Source of the DNA: Siderastrea siderea
Taxonomy: Eukaryota > Cnidaria > Anthozoa > Scleractinia > Rhizangiidae
DNA: 64,000 nt
Assembly (NCBI GenBank): GCA_964030785.1
Contig: OZ034979.1
Coordinates: forward strand, 9,740,883-9,804,882
Direction: 5' to 3'
Shown here: one piece after another, positions 1-10,555 of the stretch
Layout of the letters: each line of letters opens with the position of its first letter
Position numbering within the stretch: position 1 is the stretch's first letter
Position numbers and translations under genes: made by a program
Notes under the pieces: model-generated
Database searches by the model: none
What the model was told of the DNA's origin: nothing
What the model saw: the letters and a program-made list of their open reading frames with translations, nothing else

Positions 1-360
1 GAAAACGCAATGCGCACTGCATTGAAGATCGCCACGGGTGAAATATTACAAAGTTCAGAAATCCCCGACACCTTTGGTTTTACAACATCAAAGGAATGTT
101 CAAGCCAAATTTCACAGAAATCCGCCGAATTTTGATACCCTATTAATTCATTTATCTGATTGAATGACGCATGGTCATTTTCGCGGTCATTTTGTAATTT
201 TCGTTTGCGAAATTAAAAACCGGCAATTCATCTACATTATTAACCTTTCCAACGATATATAGTTTGCTGTGTTTTCTTCTAAAATGGAGCGCATATGAAT
301 TTTTTCCCGGAGGACAGGGGAGGACACCCACAAAGGTCCGAAGTAACCTCAACTTTTCAG
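1..360. repeat. Unit-flank repeat, copy A
   Basis: This segment is closely similar to 53873-54245 in the same orientation and to 41838-42060 in inverted orientation. Short ORFs inside it are not conserved in frame and no protein family is recognisable. It marks the left edge of the GPCR duplication unit: in both A and C it lies upstream of the GPCR leader. It begins mid-repeat at the window edge, so its true start is not visible. Confidence 0.75.
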
Positions 361-1257
361 AGTGCTTAGTTCTGTCGAGGAACTATTGACTGGTAGTTGC
401 CCAGGAAAAAGTTGATGTTCTTAAAAGAAAAAATACCCCGAGAAGCGAGGCTTCGAGGGCTTATATGCTAGCTTTTTGAACAACAAATTTCCAAGAGGCA
501 TCAGCCGAGAGAAACTTCTATTGTTTTTATTCTTCACCACTAATTTTTTTGCTCCCAATCTGCCCTTTCGAATCTTCAGTTCACCAAGTATGGGGCTTTA
601 GATGAAAAGCTGTAACGAGATGAAAAAATGGAAAGGAATAGAAATAGCCCGAGAAAACAGCCGACGAGGTCGCCACTTGAGCCCGCCCAAAACGACGTCT
701 GAGTAACGAGCGCAGAAATTCCATACTGATGACGTGTAACTACCCAGATCTTGCTAGCGCTTCTGATTAGTTGATTTTTAGCAGTTTGGACAGTTAAAGC
801 ACTAGGAGGGAAAATAATGTGACTGTATAGTAGTTCACAAGAGAAAATTAATCGCTTGAAGAGCAGAAGTGATTCCAGATGTTTTAATTAATTTCCGGCC
901 GCCATGTTGGTTTCCTTCCGAGGGACACCAACATGGCGTTTCCAGAACGAGCTCTATAAATTTCAGTCAAACGTCTTGGCAAATAACTCAGCAACAGAAT
1001 ACCGTACAGATCTGAGACTCGGTGAAGTTGTTTACTTGTTAATCTTTTACATTTTATGGCGTGACAGTCAAAATCGAGAATAAAATTTTTATTGAACTAC
1101 CGCATACAAAACGGGGGCTCACGTCTTCTTGGTGAGCAGATTTATTTCAAAATGGCCGCCGTGTCCATCACGCGTGAATTTTCAAGACGCAAATATCCCT
1201 TTCTCTGAAAGAAGAGTTACCTTTTTAGAATCCTAAATCAAAAGAAGGAGCCCTAAG
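361..1257. other. Distal upstream region of GPCR copy 1
   Basis: Non-coding. Stretches of it recur at 20950-22055 (distal upstream of copy 2) and at 54600-54875 (upstream of copy 3), which shows that the duplicated unit included at least about 1.8 kb of upstream DNA. No gene or RNA is recognised in it. Confidence 0.6.
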
Positions 1258-1264
1258 TAACACT

Positions 1265-1663
1265 CCCGGGGGGGTACTCAATAAAGTTTTATACCGGGGG
1301 GCTCCGCCCGGAGGTTCAAAAAAGCTTACCAGTTAATATACTAATTTTTACCAAGATTGCACCCCTTTCTTATACCTAAAGGATAAGCTAAAACAACAGG
1401 ATTTCCTATAATCGCCACATCATTCCCGGGCTTTCAGTCCTTCTGGTTCAGTTGCTTAAAGGGTGCAAGCTTTTTTGTGTTTCGCACTGTCATTTCTGCC
1501 AAAACTTGGCACCCTTTCATATACTTCGCTTTACCCGCCATCTCTTCATCTTCATCTAAAACGACAATTTTTCCTACCCTTCAGTATACTGCCAGCTTAA
1601 AAAAGGCACCCTTTCAGGCGGATCCTCCCCGTATGGCCCATCATAGGGAGTAACCCCGGGGGA
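1265..1663. mobile_element. GC-ended TIR element in the GPCR1 upstream region
   Basis: The element starts CCCGGGGGGGTACTC and ends with the near inverted complement (GGGAGTAACCCCGGGG). It is bracketed by TAACACT at 1258-1264 and 1664-1670, a plausible target-site duplication. The same element occupies the equivalent place upstream of copy 3 (54876-56735). Copy 2 has an uninterrupted site with a single TAACGCT-like sequence near 28313. No ORF; non-autonomous. Confidence 0.7.
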
Positions 1664-1670
1664 TAACACT

Positions 1671-2201
1671 CGACAGCCTAAATGGGGGAATTCAGAGAGT
1701 TAAGAACGAAGAAATCTTTCTTCGAGGACAGAATACGGTTTTGTCAAGGCGAGGAGACATCCGCCAGTGTCACTCGAGCAGCTGTCTTTCTAGGAAATGT
1801 CCTGGCGCTTCTGGCAATCCATGTTTGATCGCTAATTTAAACCAAATCTATTTTTTAATTGACAGATTCTTTGTTTTCCTCGTATCTTTCCCTTTTGTGG
1901 CTGACGGATACCAACTCCCCACAGATTTTTTCAGATATTGTTGTGCACTCGGCTTTTCATATAGCGTTTTCGTCACCACTAGAGCTGAACAACGACCCAG
2001 TCTTATGAGATTCTGTCCAATAGTTCTTAGCTTACTAGGTTTTACTCCGAAGCATTTCGGGCTGTTCCCGGGAATTTCATTCCACATACATAAATGTTGA
2101 TTTGTCTAGCAGATATCAGTACCTTCCTCAGTCAATCTATTTCCGTGCCCGTGCAACTGTTGTTAATGGCCTAATAAACGCACTTGCCTCGTCATTCACA
2201 G
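1671..2201 (+). promoter_or_regulatory. Conserved leader and candidate 5' UTR intron of GPCR copy 1
   Basis: The segment from about 1671 to 1826 is conserved upstream of all three GPCRs (28310-28600 and 56736-56900). A conserved tract just before the ATG ends in CATTCACAG at 2193-2201, a good 3' splice acceptor preceded by a possible branch site (CTAATAAAC). I infer a non-coding first exon around 1680-1826 spliced to the coding exon at 2202. The donor is not certain; the best candidate lies near the AATCCATG at about 1820. No TATA box was identified with confidence. Confidence 0.45.
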
Positions 2202-2218
2202 GTACAATTCAACTTAAG

Positions 2219-3220
2219 ATGGCCGTCAGCGAAACTGAATTGGTTACAATCACCTTGTTGTACGTTATTACGATACTCTTAGCCTTAGTGGGGAACATTA
2301 TCCTTATCTACATCGTTTGGACGAAACATGAAGTGCGATCGTTGACCAGCTCCATGTTCGTCAACATGGCCGTGGCAGATCTGATGGTGACCTTGTTTAT
2401 GATGCCTGTGTCCATTGCCCAACTCCACACAAATTTCACGTGGGCGATCCCAGGCGTGCTAGGCGAAATCACGTGCCGGGGCTTTGGACTTATCTCTCAC
2501 GCCACAGTAATGGCATCCATTCTCTGCTTGGCATTCATGGCGATCGACAGATTTTACGCGTTTGTCTATCCCTGGAAGCGCCGTTGTCTCGTGTTCAGAA
2601 AAGCCAAGTTCGTTACACCGTTGATTTGGATTATGTCATTTGCTTTAATGGCCATCATGGCGGTCGTCTACTACGTATATGATCCAACTTCTCCTTGTGG
2701 AATAGACATTTTAGGAAATCAAACGAGGACCATTCGCAGTCTTTTCCTCTATCTTTTTGCCATATCTTACTTCATTCCCCTGGTTATCATTTCCGTCCTG
2801 TACGCCAAAACCGCTCGCAAAGTTTGGTTTCGCCAGGCTCCCAGTGAACACCTGAGTATTAATCAACAGCAACAAAGGGAAATAACTAAAAGGAGAGTGG
2901 TTAGAATGCTCATCATCATCGTCGTTGTTTTTGCTCTTTGTTGGCTCCCGGGGCAGGTCATTCACCTCTACTGGGCTATAACCGCATGGCGTGGCGATGA
3001 CGCGCCAGGGATAGTCATGCATTTGGCTTTTTGGTTAGGACATGCAAACAGTGCTATCAACCCATGGCTTTACATTTTCTTGAGCAGCAAAATTTACTTG
3101 GCATTCACCAAAATGATACGCAGGCAACCCAATGGACAATCTCAGCAATCAACCGAAACAATGACATTAGCAAGAACAACCGCACGCGAGTTGCACGAGG
3201 TGTTAGAGTCAACTGTGTAA
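2219..3220 (+). CDS. Class A (rhodopsin-like) orphan GPCR, copy 1
   Basis: Intronless 333-residue seven-transmembrane receptor. Visible hallmarks are GN at 25-26 (TM1), AVAD with D54 (TM2), C86 and C160 (TM3/ECL2 disulfide pair), DRF at 110-112 in place of D/ERY, CWLP at 241-244 (TM6) and NPWLY at 281-285 (NPxxY, TM7). N-glycosylation sequons sit at N72 and N167, in ECL1 and ECL2. The extracellular N terminus is only about 8-10 residues. The tail ends ESTV, a class I PDZ-ligand pattern. Start choice: the frame is open further upstream but has no ATG there; ATG 2219 has A at -3 and G at +4 and follows the splice acceptor by 17 bases, as in the paralogues. The role is inferred to be plasma-membrane G-protein signalling. 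The overall look is peptide/amine-receptor-like, but the ligand cannot be read from sequence. A long CTA/CTG repeat begins 34 bases after the stop. Confidence 0.93.
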   Translation: MAVSETELVTITLLYVITILLALVGNIILIYIVWTKHEVRSLTSSMFVNMAVADLMVTLFMMPVSIAQLHTNFTWAIPGVLGEITCRGFGLISHATVMASILCLAFMAIDRFYAFVYPWKRRCLVFRKAKFVTPLIWIMSFALMAIMAVVYYVYDPTSPCGIDILGNQTRTIRSLFLYLFAISYFIPLVIISVLYAKTARKVWFRQAPSEHLSINQQQQREITKRRVVRMLIIIVVVFALCWLPGQVIHLYWAITAWRGDDAPGIVMHLAFWLGHANSAINPWLYIFLSSKIYLAFTKMIRRQPNGQSQQSTETMTLARTTARELHEVLESTV

Positions 3221-3253
3221 CTTGCAAACTGTGTACTTGGCAATTTATAAAGA

Positions 3254-3296
<43 letters not shown>

Positions 3297-3763
3297 GCTA
3301 CTACTACTGCTACTGCTACTGCTACTGCTACTGCTACTGCTACTGCTACTGCTACTGCTACTGCTACTGCTACTGCTACTGCTACTGCTACTGCTACTGC
3401 TACTGCTACTGCTACTGCTACTGCTACTGCTACTGCTACTGCTACTGCTACTGCTACTGCTACTGCTACTGCTACTGCTACTGCTACTACTACTGCTACT
3501 GCTACTGCTACTGCTACTGCTACTGCTACTGCTACTGCTACTGCTACTGCTACTGCTACTGCTACTGCTACTGCTACTGCTACTGCTACTGCTACTGCTA
3601 CTGCTACTGCTACTGCTACTGCTACTGCTACTGCTACTGCTACTGCTACTGCTACTGCTACTGCTGCTGCTACTGCTACTACTACTGCTACTCCTACTAC
3701 TACTACTACTAGTACTACTACTACTACTACTACTGCTACTACTACTGCTACTCCTACTACTAC
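3254..3763. repeat. CTA/CTG trinucleotide (hexanucleotide) microsatellite
   Basis: About 510 bases of ACT and alternating GCT-ACT triplets, with a few CCT or AGT variants near the 3' end. It starts 34 bases after the GPCR1 stop, so it would lie in the 3' UTR if the transcript extends this far. Because the period is a multiple of three and lacks stops, several frames read as long poly-Leu, poly-Ser or poly-Thr/Ala; these are artefacts of the repeat, not genes. Confidence 0.97.
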
Positions 3764-3864
3764 CGGTCAACTCGACTACTCTTCTGCCTCTCTCTAGCTC
3801 CTCTCAGCGCGCTCCTAAACCAAACATATTGATATTTTGAGTGGCAAGATCAATCATAATTTCG

Positions 3865-5575
3865 TTTTACATGGACGATCTGATGACATTGGATCGCAAA
3901 AATGACGAACAGTAAACGAGACTCCTCGACACGGTCAAGACTAAGTGATAACGTCAAAATTGTCTTTGACTTTAACAAGCATGCGAAAGCCGACATTCAA
4001 CAAAGGAAAATTGGTGGACATGAAGATAAACTTGGACACCACCATCAAAGAACTGGAGCTGGAAGTATCATATAAATATATTGGTATGAATAAGGGAGCA
4101 CTCCATGATGAAAGAAAAGACCACGAAAGAGCATTACCGAAGAGTTCACATGATTGTTAAAGAGTGAGCGTAATGCTTGTAACAGATTCGAAGCAATCAA
4201 CCCAGTTGCTGTCCTTTTGTTAACTTATAGTTTCAATATCGTAAACTGAACGAAAAGTGAAATACAGAAAATGACTGTGAGAAAAGAAAGCTCCTCACAA
4301 TGGCAACGATGCACCACCCAAAGACAGATGTACACAGACTGTATCTACTCAGAAAGGAAGGAGGCAGAGGTCGTTTTTAATTATATAATATGCTGGATTC
4401 TACGCGCATTTTTATTGGTTCTTAGCTATGATCTATTAGAGGACAGACGCATAGATGACGTCATCATTGGCCACTTTTTGTCTCTTTATTATATAAACTA
4501 AACAGATTCCATGTTAGCCGTGCGTCTGTTCAGTAATAGACCGCAGAAGACGTCAAAATGTGCTAAGAACATCAGTTACACACACGTTTAACGGCTCGTG
4601 TACCACGTTTTTGTTCTTACCTGATTTTGACGTCATTTGTGATCCATTACTGAACAGGCGCACGGCAACATGAAATTTATTTGTTAACTGGAATTCAGTT
4701 TGGAAACGAGCACCATTCGAATAGACACCTAGCTCCAGGACACCAAAGATCCCATGCTAGCGCTGGTGAGAGATCATGACCAAAAAAACAATCATATTCT
4801 GTGAGAAAGAAAGCAGAAAAGCAAAAGAAAGAATTGGGTGTACCTGTATCTGTGACAGTATATGCTAGGGGAGTGAACACTAGTGCTAAACAACAAGCAT
4901 AAGCCAAAACTGCTCAAAGATGGAAAGAGAAACCTATGCCTGGGCGGTACCCCACAAGAGTCTACTCAACCCACAAATGGCTGAAAGGCGGCTAGATTGA
5001 AGGCGGAAATGGAAGGCTTTCTAATCGCGACAGAAGACCAAAGCTTGCGATTTGGTGACAAGGTCCTATAAGTACAGAATCGTGAAGAATCAGGTCAACC
5101 TAAATATTATGACAGCAAAGTGGCAGACAAATAGTTACAAATGGCACAAACACGTGCAGAAAAAAAAAACAATGGCAGAAAATGGAGATGAGAAAACTAC
5201 TACCCTCTGGAAAAAACCGGTTCACATGCCGGACAGAGAATTGAAATCAACAAGCCTGATATAATCGATAAAGACCAAGGGTAGAAGAACTGCCTGCTGG
5301 TTCAGATTGACGGGGGTATCCCTGCAGAAGGAAATACATCTGGCAAAGTGGAAGAAAAGCCTCCAAATACAAGGATTTAGAAATTGAAGAAGCGAGGATG
5401 TGGGGACTTAAAACAGTAACTGTTCCTGTACTTACTGGCCAAGGGTGCTCGGCCTCATCAAAAAGGGCTAGGAGAACTTCATTCAGCAAATCCCTGGGGA
5501 ACATCAGCATAGAGGATTAGCATAAGATCGCCCAGGCCATATTCTTCGCAGTGTTCTCCATCAGAAAGACCACCA
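3865..5575 (+). pseudogene. R2-like non-LTR pol remnant (RT C-terminal half)
   Basis: Frame-broken reading of a retroelement pol. At 3865 it encodes FYMDDL, the RT catalytic box. It then encodes peptides typical of the thumb and C-terminal region of R2-like coral pols: RFEAINPVAVLLLTYSFNIV near 4190-4245, a PTRVYSTHKWL stretch near 4950, and TLWKKPVHMPD with NKPDII near 5205-5260. Many stops and frameshifts, so it is dead. It is split by a TTAA-flanked insertion (4381-4683). The same family is seen at 35700-36440 and 63620-64000, and its C-terminal piece at 30573-30900 and 58400-58720. Family assignment rests on recalled similarity, not a search. Confidence 0.75.
4381..4683. mobile_element. 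303-bp TTAA-flanked fold-back MITE
   Basis: Inserted in the R2-like remnant. The paralogous empty site at about 36248 reads straight through with one TTAA, whereas here TTAA flanks both ends (4377-4380 and 4684-4687). The right half folds back: 4510-4578 is an imperfect inverted repeat of 4605-4673. Several TGACGTCA-like palindromes are present. The TTAA duplication suggests mobilisation by a piggyBac- or Kolobok-type transposase. Confidence 0.8.
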
Positions 5576-5580
5576 TCTCT

Positions 5581-5633
5581 CCCCCCCCCCCCCCCCCCAC
5601 CCAGTTGCACCCAAGGAAACTGGTAGCGTACAG

Positions 5634-5684
<51 letters not shown>

Positions 5685-5700
5685 TAATAATAATAATAAT
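5581..5700. repeat. Poly-C run and (AAT)n microsatellite
   Basis: About 18 C at 5581-5598 (with one interruption after it), then (AAT)n at 5635-5700 with a single GAT interruption. They follow the end of the R2-like remnant and may be expanded remains of its 3' tail. Confidence 0.95.
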
Positions 5701-5965
5701 AGCTTATTTTTTAAAAGTGTAAAAGATACCTTAATTCTAGATTTTAACGTGACAATTTTTAAAAGGAATTATTTTAAGTTTCTCGGCTTGTATTTATTTG
5801 AGGCATTTTAGTATTTAAGAGACTTTGAACATTTTAGCAGCATTAGAGCTTTACGTTCAATTTAGTTGAAGTTAGGCGTTTTTTTCTCGAAAATTAGCTG
5901 CATAGGCTACGTTCGCGCCCTGTGCATGCTATTTAGGGACATAGCATATATACGTCTTGCACTGC

Positions 5966-5999
<34 letters not shown>

Positions 6000-6028
6000 G
6001 TAATAATAATAATAATAGTAATAATAAT
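5966..6028. repeat. (AAT)n microsatellite
   Basis: Imperfect ATA/AAT array with three TAG/AGT-type interruptions. Confidence 0.95.
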
Positions 6029-6890
6029 ACAATGTTTATAGATCGCAAGTATCCTTAACTTTCAAAAGCGTTTCACACGAAAAAACTAATTAAAAGTAAA
6101 GATCTACAGCTAAACAAATTAGTTTAAAAAACAAACGCAAATATCCTTTGACACTTAATTGAAAACCGCTGTAACTGTATGTACTAGTCGAACTTGTTCA
6201 GTTTTTAGACAGGGAGGTTTTTAAACGGCTGCAAGATAGCAAACTGAGAGATTAGTTGACTAGCTGCAAGGCCAAGCTTAGCTTAAGAACCTGATGGGTT
6301 AATGCAGTACTCGACCTCCGCATTCACATTGCCGGGCATAACTATATTCATGTAGTATTAGAAGTAATATATCAAACACGAGAAAGAGTGTTTCATCAGG
6401 ATATCCAAACACCGAGGAAGTGGTTTGAAAAAACGTGGCGCAGCCGAGTTTTTTTAACCGACTTCCAGGTTTTTTTTTTTTTTTTTTTACTACTCTCCTA
6501 ATTCTACCACTTATCACGCAGCGAAGGCTGATTTATGCATGTTTGTCGCCCATCAGGGTTCATCTTGTTGTTAGTTTAATTCACCGCTGGTTGAATTCGT
6601 TTTCAAAGTCACGGAACGTTCAGAAATATGGCCTCTGTTGTATCAGTAATTGTGGGTCTTATTATCATGGCTTGTGCTTTTGCTGGGTTGATCGTGGCTG
6701 CTGATGAATGCACCAGACATCCCCGAGCTCTTTGATACGAAGATTTATTTACTGCTGCACTGTGCAATAATTGTGATATGTAAACTCGGTATACAACACT
6801 TGGAACAAAGCACTCTCTCTTTTCATTGTGAAGGCGCTAAACAAACTGCTGTGAAATGACAATGCAGGTTATTTTCTGCTGTGTTGTGCA
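6029..6890. other. No recognisable gene
   Basis: AT-rich sequence containing a T18 run near 6469-6488. Short ORFs on both strands resemble no family I know and lack conserved copies in the window. Confidence 0.5.
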
Positions 6891-6897
6891 ATAACTA

Positions 6898-9800
6898 TTT
6901 TTTTTTTAATGATTTTTTTTTTAATTATATTTTGTCCAGGAAATTTTACACTGAGTATTTTACAGTATTTACAATATATTCTTACTTAAAGCTAAATAAG
7001 GAACCAAAAGGAGGATGCATGGTAGTTCCTATTTCGGCAATGTTCAGCAATTATTCTCAATACGGCATTTATTTTTGAGTTGAGTAGTAAACTCTTGGAG
7101 GGAGATGGCTTTGTTGTTTAGCTTACTTGAATATAGATAGTGGCGCATAAAGAGGGTGGTATAGTTAAATTTCTTCGTTATTTTTCTATCGTATAAATCA
7201 GAAATTACACCAAATAACATTTCTTCTGTTGTTGGGGTGATCTGACACGCGTTTGTTGCGTTAAACCATTGCAAAACGTCTTTTGCAAATGCCTTCGTAA
7301 AAGAGCATTCAATAAATGTGTGGTCAATGGAGTCGTTCTGTCCGCAGTATATGCATTCATCATCCTCCTTGATACCAAATTTGAATAATTCTCTCTTCGT
7401 TACTATAATTCTATGTATGAACTTGAAGTGAAACTCTTTGACTTTATTTTCCTTACAAACATTTTTCAGCGACTTAAAATCCTACACCAGGAATCTTCGT
7501 TTAGAGAGAGACTTTTACTCCACCGTTTGGCACCAGTTTGATTGTCTGTATGGGTTTTGTCATTAAGTAATTTGTAAAAATCTTTTGATTTAGCTTTTCC
7601 CAGATTAATTTGTACAGTGTCATTCAAGTTGAAGATTTTATTATCGCTTGTGAAATATAGCTTGTTAAAGGTGGCAGTATCTTTTGCCTTTGTCAATAAA
7701 CGGTTCGGTATTGCGCTAATTATTTGATAATACTGAAGAAAGTTAGTTTGGCATCCGTATTTATCAGAGAACTCCTTGAAAGTTAAGAAGTTTCCATCAT
7801 TTTTAAGAAGGTCTTTAATAGAGACAACTCCTTTCTTGAACCATTCATTAATATAGACTGGCTTCCCGTCAGCTAGTATGTCTTTGTTGTTGAATAGAAC
7901 TATATCTTGTGATTGGTCATAGCCATAGAGAGTTTTCAATTCATTGAAAGAGTCGAGTATATTTTTATAAAAAGCGGGTAGTTGGTTGAAATACTTCGCA
8001 TTATAGTTGCACCTCAGTATAAAATCTAGACCTCCCATTTTTCTGAAGAAATGGTTTGGAACTGTGCACCAACTCCTCTTGCCTGTGGCCAGTAATCGAG
8101 CGATCCAAACAAGATTGAGCGATTTGAACATTAGCCCTATATCAGTCATGCGTAATCCACCTTTACTGGTATCTTGATAGAGTCCTGATCTTTTTATTTT
8201 GTCTTTCTTGTTTTTCCAAAGAAATTTAAAACATTTTGTTTTAACAGTGTCTTCGATTCCTGCAGGAACGACAAGATTTGATGCTGAATAAATAAGCTGA
8301 GATAAGCCCAGAGTTTTGATTATCATTACTTTTCCAAACAGAGTCAGATCCCGTGCACTCCACATATCGAGTTTTGTTTGTAATACTTTTAGTTTTTGAT
8401 TAAAATTAAGCTCGTTGTTTCTTTTCTCGTCATACGAGAAGTGAACTCCAAGTATCTTAACGGGACTGCGCATCCACTTCATTCCAAGTGGGTTGCTTGT
8501 GTTATTTGCACATTTCCCTAACCAAATCGCCTTCGTTTTCTTCACATTTAAACACAGGCCGGCTATCTTGCCAAACTCTTCTACCGATTTCAAGGCCCTT
8601 TCCACAGAAGCTAAGTCAGCACAAAAAATGTTGGTGTCTTCCGCAAACAGAGATAATTTAACTTCATTTCCGAATATCTTGATTCCATTGTAACTTGGGT
8701 CCTGACGGATTTTATGAGCTAGAATTTCAGCTGAAAGAATAAACAGGTAGGGAGACAGAGGGCAACCCTGTCTCACACCTTTTGACGGTTTAAACCAGTT
8801 GGTTGCAAAGCCGTTATTAAGCACTGTACTCTCTATGTTCGTATAGAAAGTGCTAACCCACGGCCTTTTTATGTCCGAACCAAAGTTGAAGTAATCTAGC
8901 GTCTTCATTATAAAGGGCCATTCAATAGAATCAAAAGCTTTGCGGAAATCTAATGACACTAATATCCCTGGTATCTTTTGCAATCTGGTGTATTCCATTA
9001 TATCGGATATAAGCCTGATGTTTTCTCCTATATATCTCAGTCCCTTTCACGAAGCCCGTTTGGTCCGGATGAATTAAATTTGGGAGTATTGACTCGAGAC
9101 GTTTAGCTATTGCTTTTGCTGCTATCTTAAAATCCACGTTTAATAATGTAATAGGCCTCCAATTTGATAATTCTAACAAAGAGCCATCCTCTTTTGGGAT
9201 TAACGTGATTACCCCCCTTCGTTGCGAAATGGTAAGCTCGTTAACCTCGTAAGCTTCATGAAAGCTTGCTATTAAATCGTTTCCTATTAAGTCAAAAAAA
9301 AATTTATAAAATTCAGCTGTAAACCCGTCTTCCCCGGGTGCCTTGTCATTCTGAAAAGTTTCTAGAACTTTTTTACATTCTTGAAACGTCAAAGGGCCTT
9401 CTAGGCTATCCCGTTCGTCGTCTGAAAGCTTAGGGATCTCTAGATTTTGGATAAAATTGTCATACGCGTCATCGCTAAAAGTGTTTTGTGATGTAAGTAA
9501 GTCTTTGTAGTACGCTTCAATGTGGTTTAGGATTAATTTTTCGTTGTTTGTGATTGAATCATCTTGCAGTCGAAGTTCGCCTATAGTTTTTTTGTTATAA
9601 TTTCGTTTTTCCAGATTAAAGAAATATTTTGTCGGACGTTCTCCATTCTCCACCCAGTGACACTTTGCCCTGAACATAGCTTGCTTTCCTTTATCCTCGT
9701 AAATTGATCTAAGTTCGGTTTTAAGGTTGTCATATTCTTGTAACACTTGATCAATGTGACCGGAGAAAAAGTTATTGCAAATAAAAACATCCAAATGATC

Positions 9801-9985
9801 TAATTGTCGTTTGATTTCTTGTTCTCGATGATAGGTCGACTTAGCTTTACTTTTTGCATAAGAAATGCTTGCAGTTCTTATTTCCATCTTCATCATCTCC
9901 CATGATGAAACACTCTTTCGAGTCTTTGATATGGCTTCTCAAACCATTCATAACTCTTGGATAAATTCAAGGCAAAAGTTTGCAA
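6898..9985 (-). mobile_element. 5'-truncated Tx1/L1-type LINE, minus strand
   Basis: The body encodes RT and the C-terminal region of a Tx1/L1-like ORF2. The 5' side is truncated: the apurinic endonuclease domain is missing and coding similarity fades near 9985. The left edge has T-rich tracts on the + strand (about 6898-6924), compatible with an A-rich 3' end of a minus-strand element, but no clear target-site duplication was found. Confidence 0.8.
7044..9896 (-). pseudogene. Tx1/L1-type LINE ORF2, broken
   Basis: Three reading segments, all on the minus strand. Segment 8931-9896 covers the endonuclease-RT linker and RT motifs 0-2 (KAPGEDGFTAEFYK, LIPKEDGS). Segment 7466-8998 carries SLDFRKAFDSIEW, GVRQGCPLSPYLFI and the catalytic box. 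The last segment, about 7044-7450, holds a cysteine-histidine knuckle (CIYCG...DHTFIEC). A frameshift near 9000-9050 separates the first two and another near 7460 separates the last two; in-frame stops occur upstream of 9896. The catalytic box reads LFAEDT where active enzymes have F/YADD, so the first catalytic Asp is Glu. Normal function would be target-primed reverse transcription; this copy should be inactive. Confidence 0.9.
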
Positions 9986-9989
9986 AATT

Positions 9990-10397
9990 TTATGCTAATC
10001 AAGATCCGGCATTCAAACCACTGACACCGGTAGTGATTTCCTTTGTTTTCTCTTTATGAATTATTAATGAGTTTGTGAAACAAATCTCAAGAATTCCTGA
10101 AGGTAAATTAATTCGCGAGTTAATGACCTATGTCAGCTATTTTTTTGAGGTACTTTGAAAAGCCAGAAATCACCTTTACATTAATGAAAACCTAAAAAAG
10201 GGGATCCACTTTTGTTAAAAAAAAAACTTTGCAGTGAAAAGAAACTGACTTTAGAACGTTTGGCCAACGTACGTTTTCAAGTTCTGCGATATTGTCGTGC
10301 AAACGTCGTTAAAATGCTATCATGGTTTGCTCTCTCTTCGTTAACTTTACACCCTCCTCTTAGTGTTCTCGTAGCATTTTGTGTGTTAGAGGAGGTA
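9990..10397. other. No recognisable gene
   Basis: Sequence between the LINE 5' truncation and the hAT-like MITE. I see no coding or structural signal. Confidence 0.5.
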
Positions 10398-10405
10398 CTC
10401 AATCG

Positions 10406-10555
10406 CAGCCTAGCACCCAGGCGTTCTCTTCCCGCAAATTTCGTGATTTCACCGAATGGCATACCGCGACCGGGGACCTCATTCGGTGACGTCACGACAT
10501 TTTGGCCCCATGTCGAGTCGAGTGAGTGCGAGGAGAACGCCTGGGTACTAGGTTG
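10406..10555. mobile_element. hAT-like palindromic MITE, copy 1
   Basis: 150 bp with inverted ends CAGCCTAGCACCCAGGCG and the complement of CAACCTAGTACCCAGGCG. It is flanked by imperfect 8-mers CTCAATCG and ACCAATCG. The interior holds a TGACGTCA core flanked by further inverted sequence. A second member lies at 15500-15629 with a perfect 8-bp duplication. An 8-bp duplication plus CAG-type ends point to the hAT superfamily. Confidence 0.85.

Noticed and set aside
2102..2218. N-terminal extension of GPCR1 (39 codons)
   Set aside because: No ATG; it lies upstream of a conserved splice acceptor and is not conserved as protein in copies 2 and 3.
2711..3022. Minus-strand ORFs opposite the GPCR coding exons (also 29854-30174 and 57751-58005)
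   Set aside because: Shadow frames of a clearly coding + strand; no independent motif.
3031..3840. Long poly-Leu, poly-Ser and poly-Thr/Ala ORFs
   Set aside because: They are translations of the CTA/CTG array in its different frames and overlap the real GPCR1 end; nothing else supports coding.
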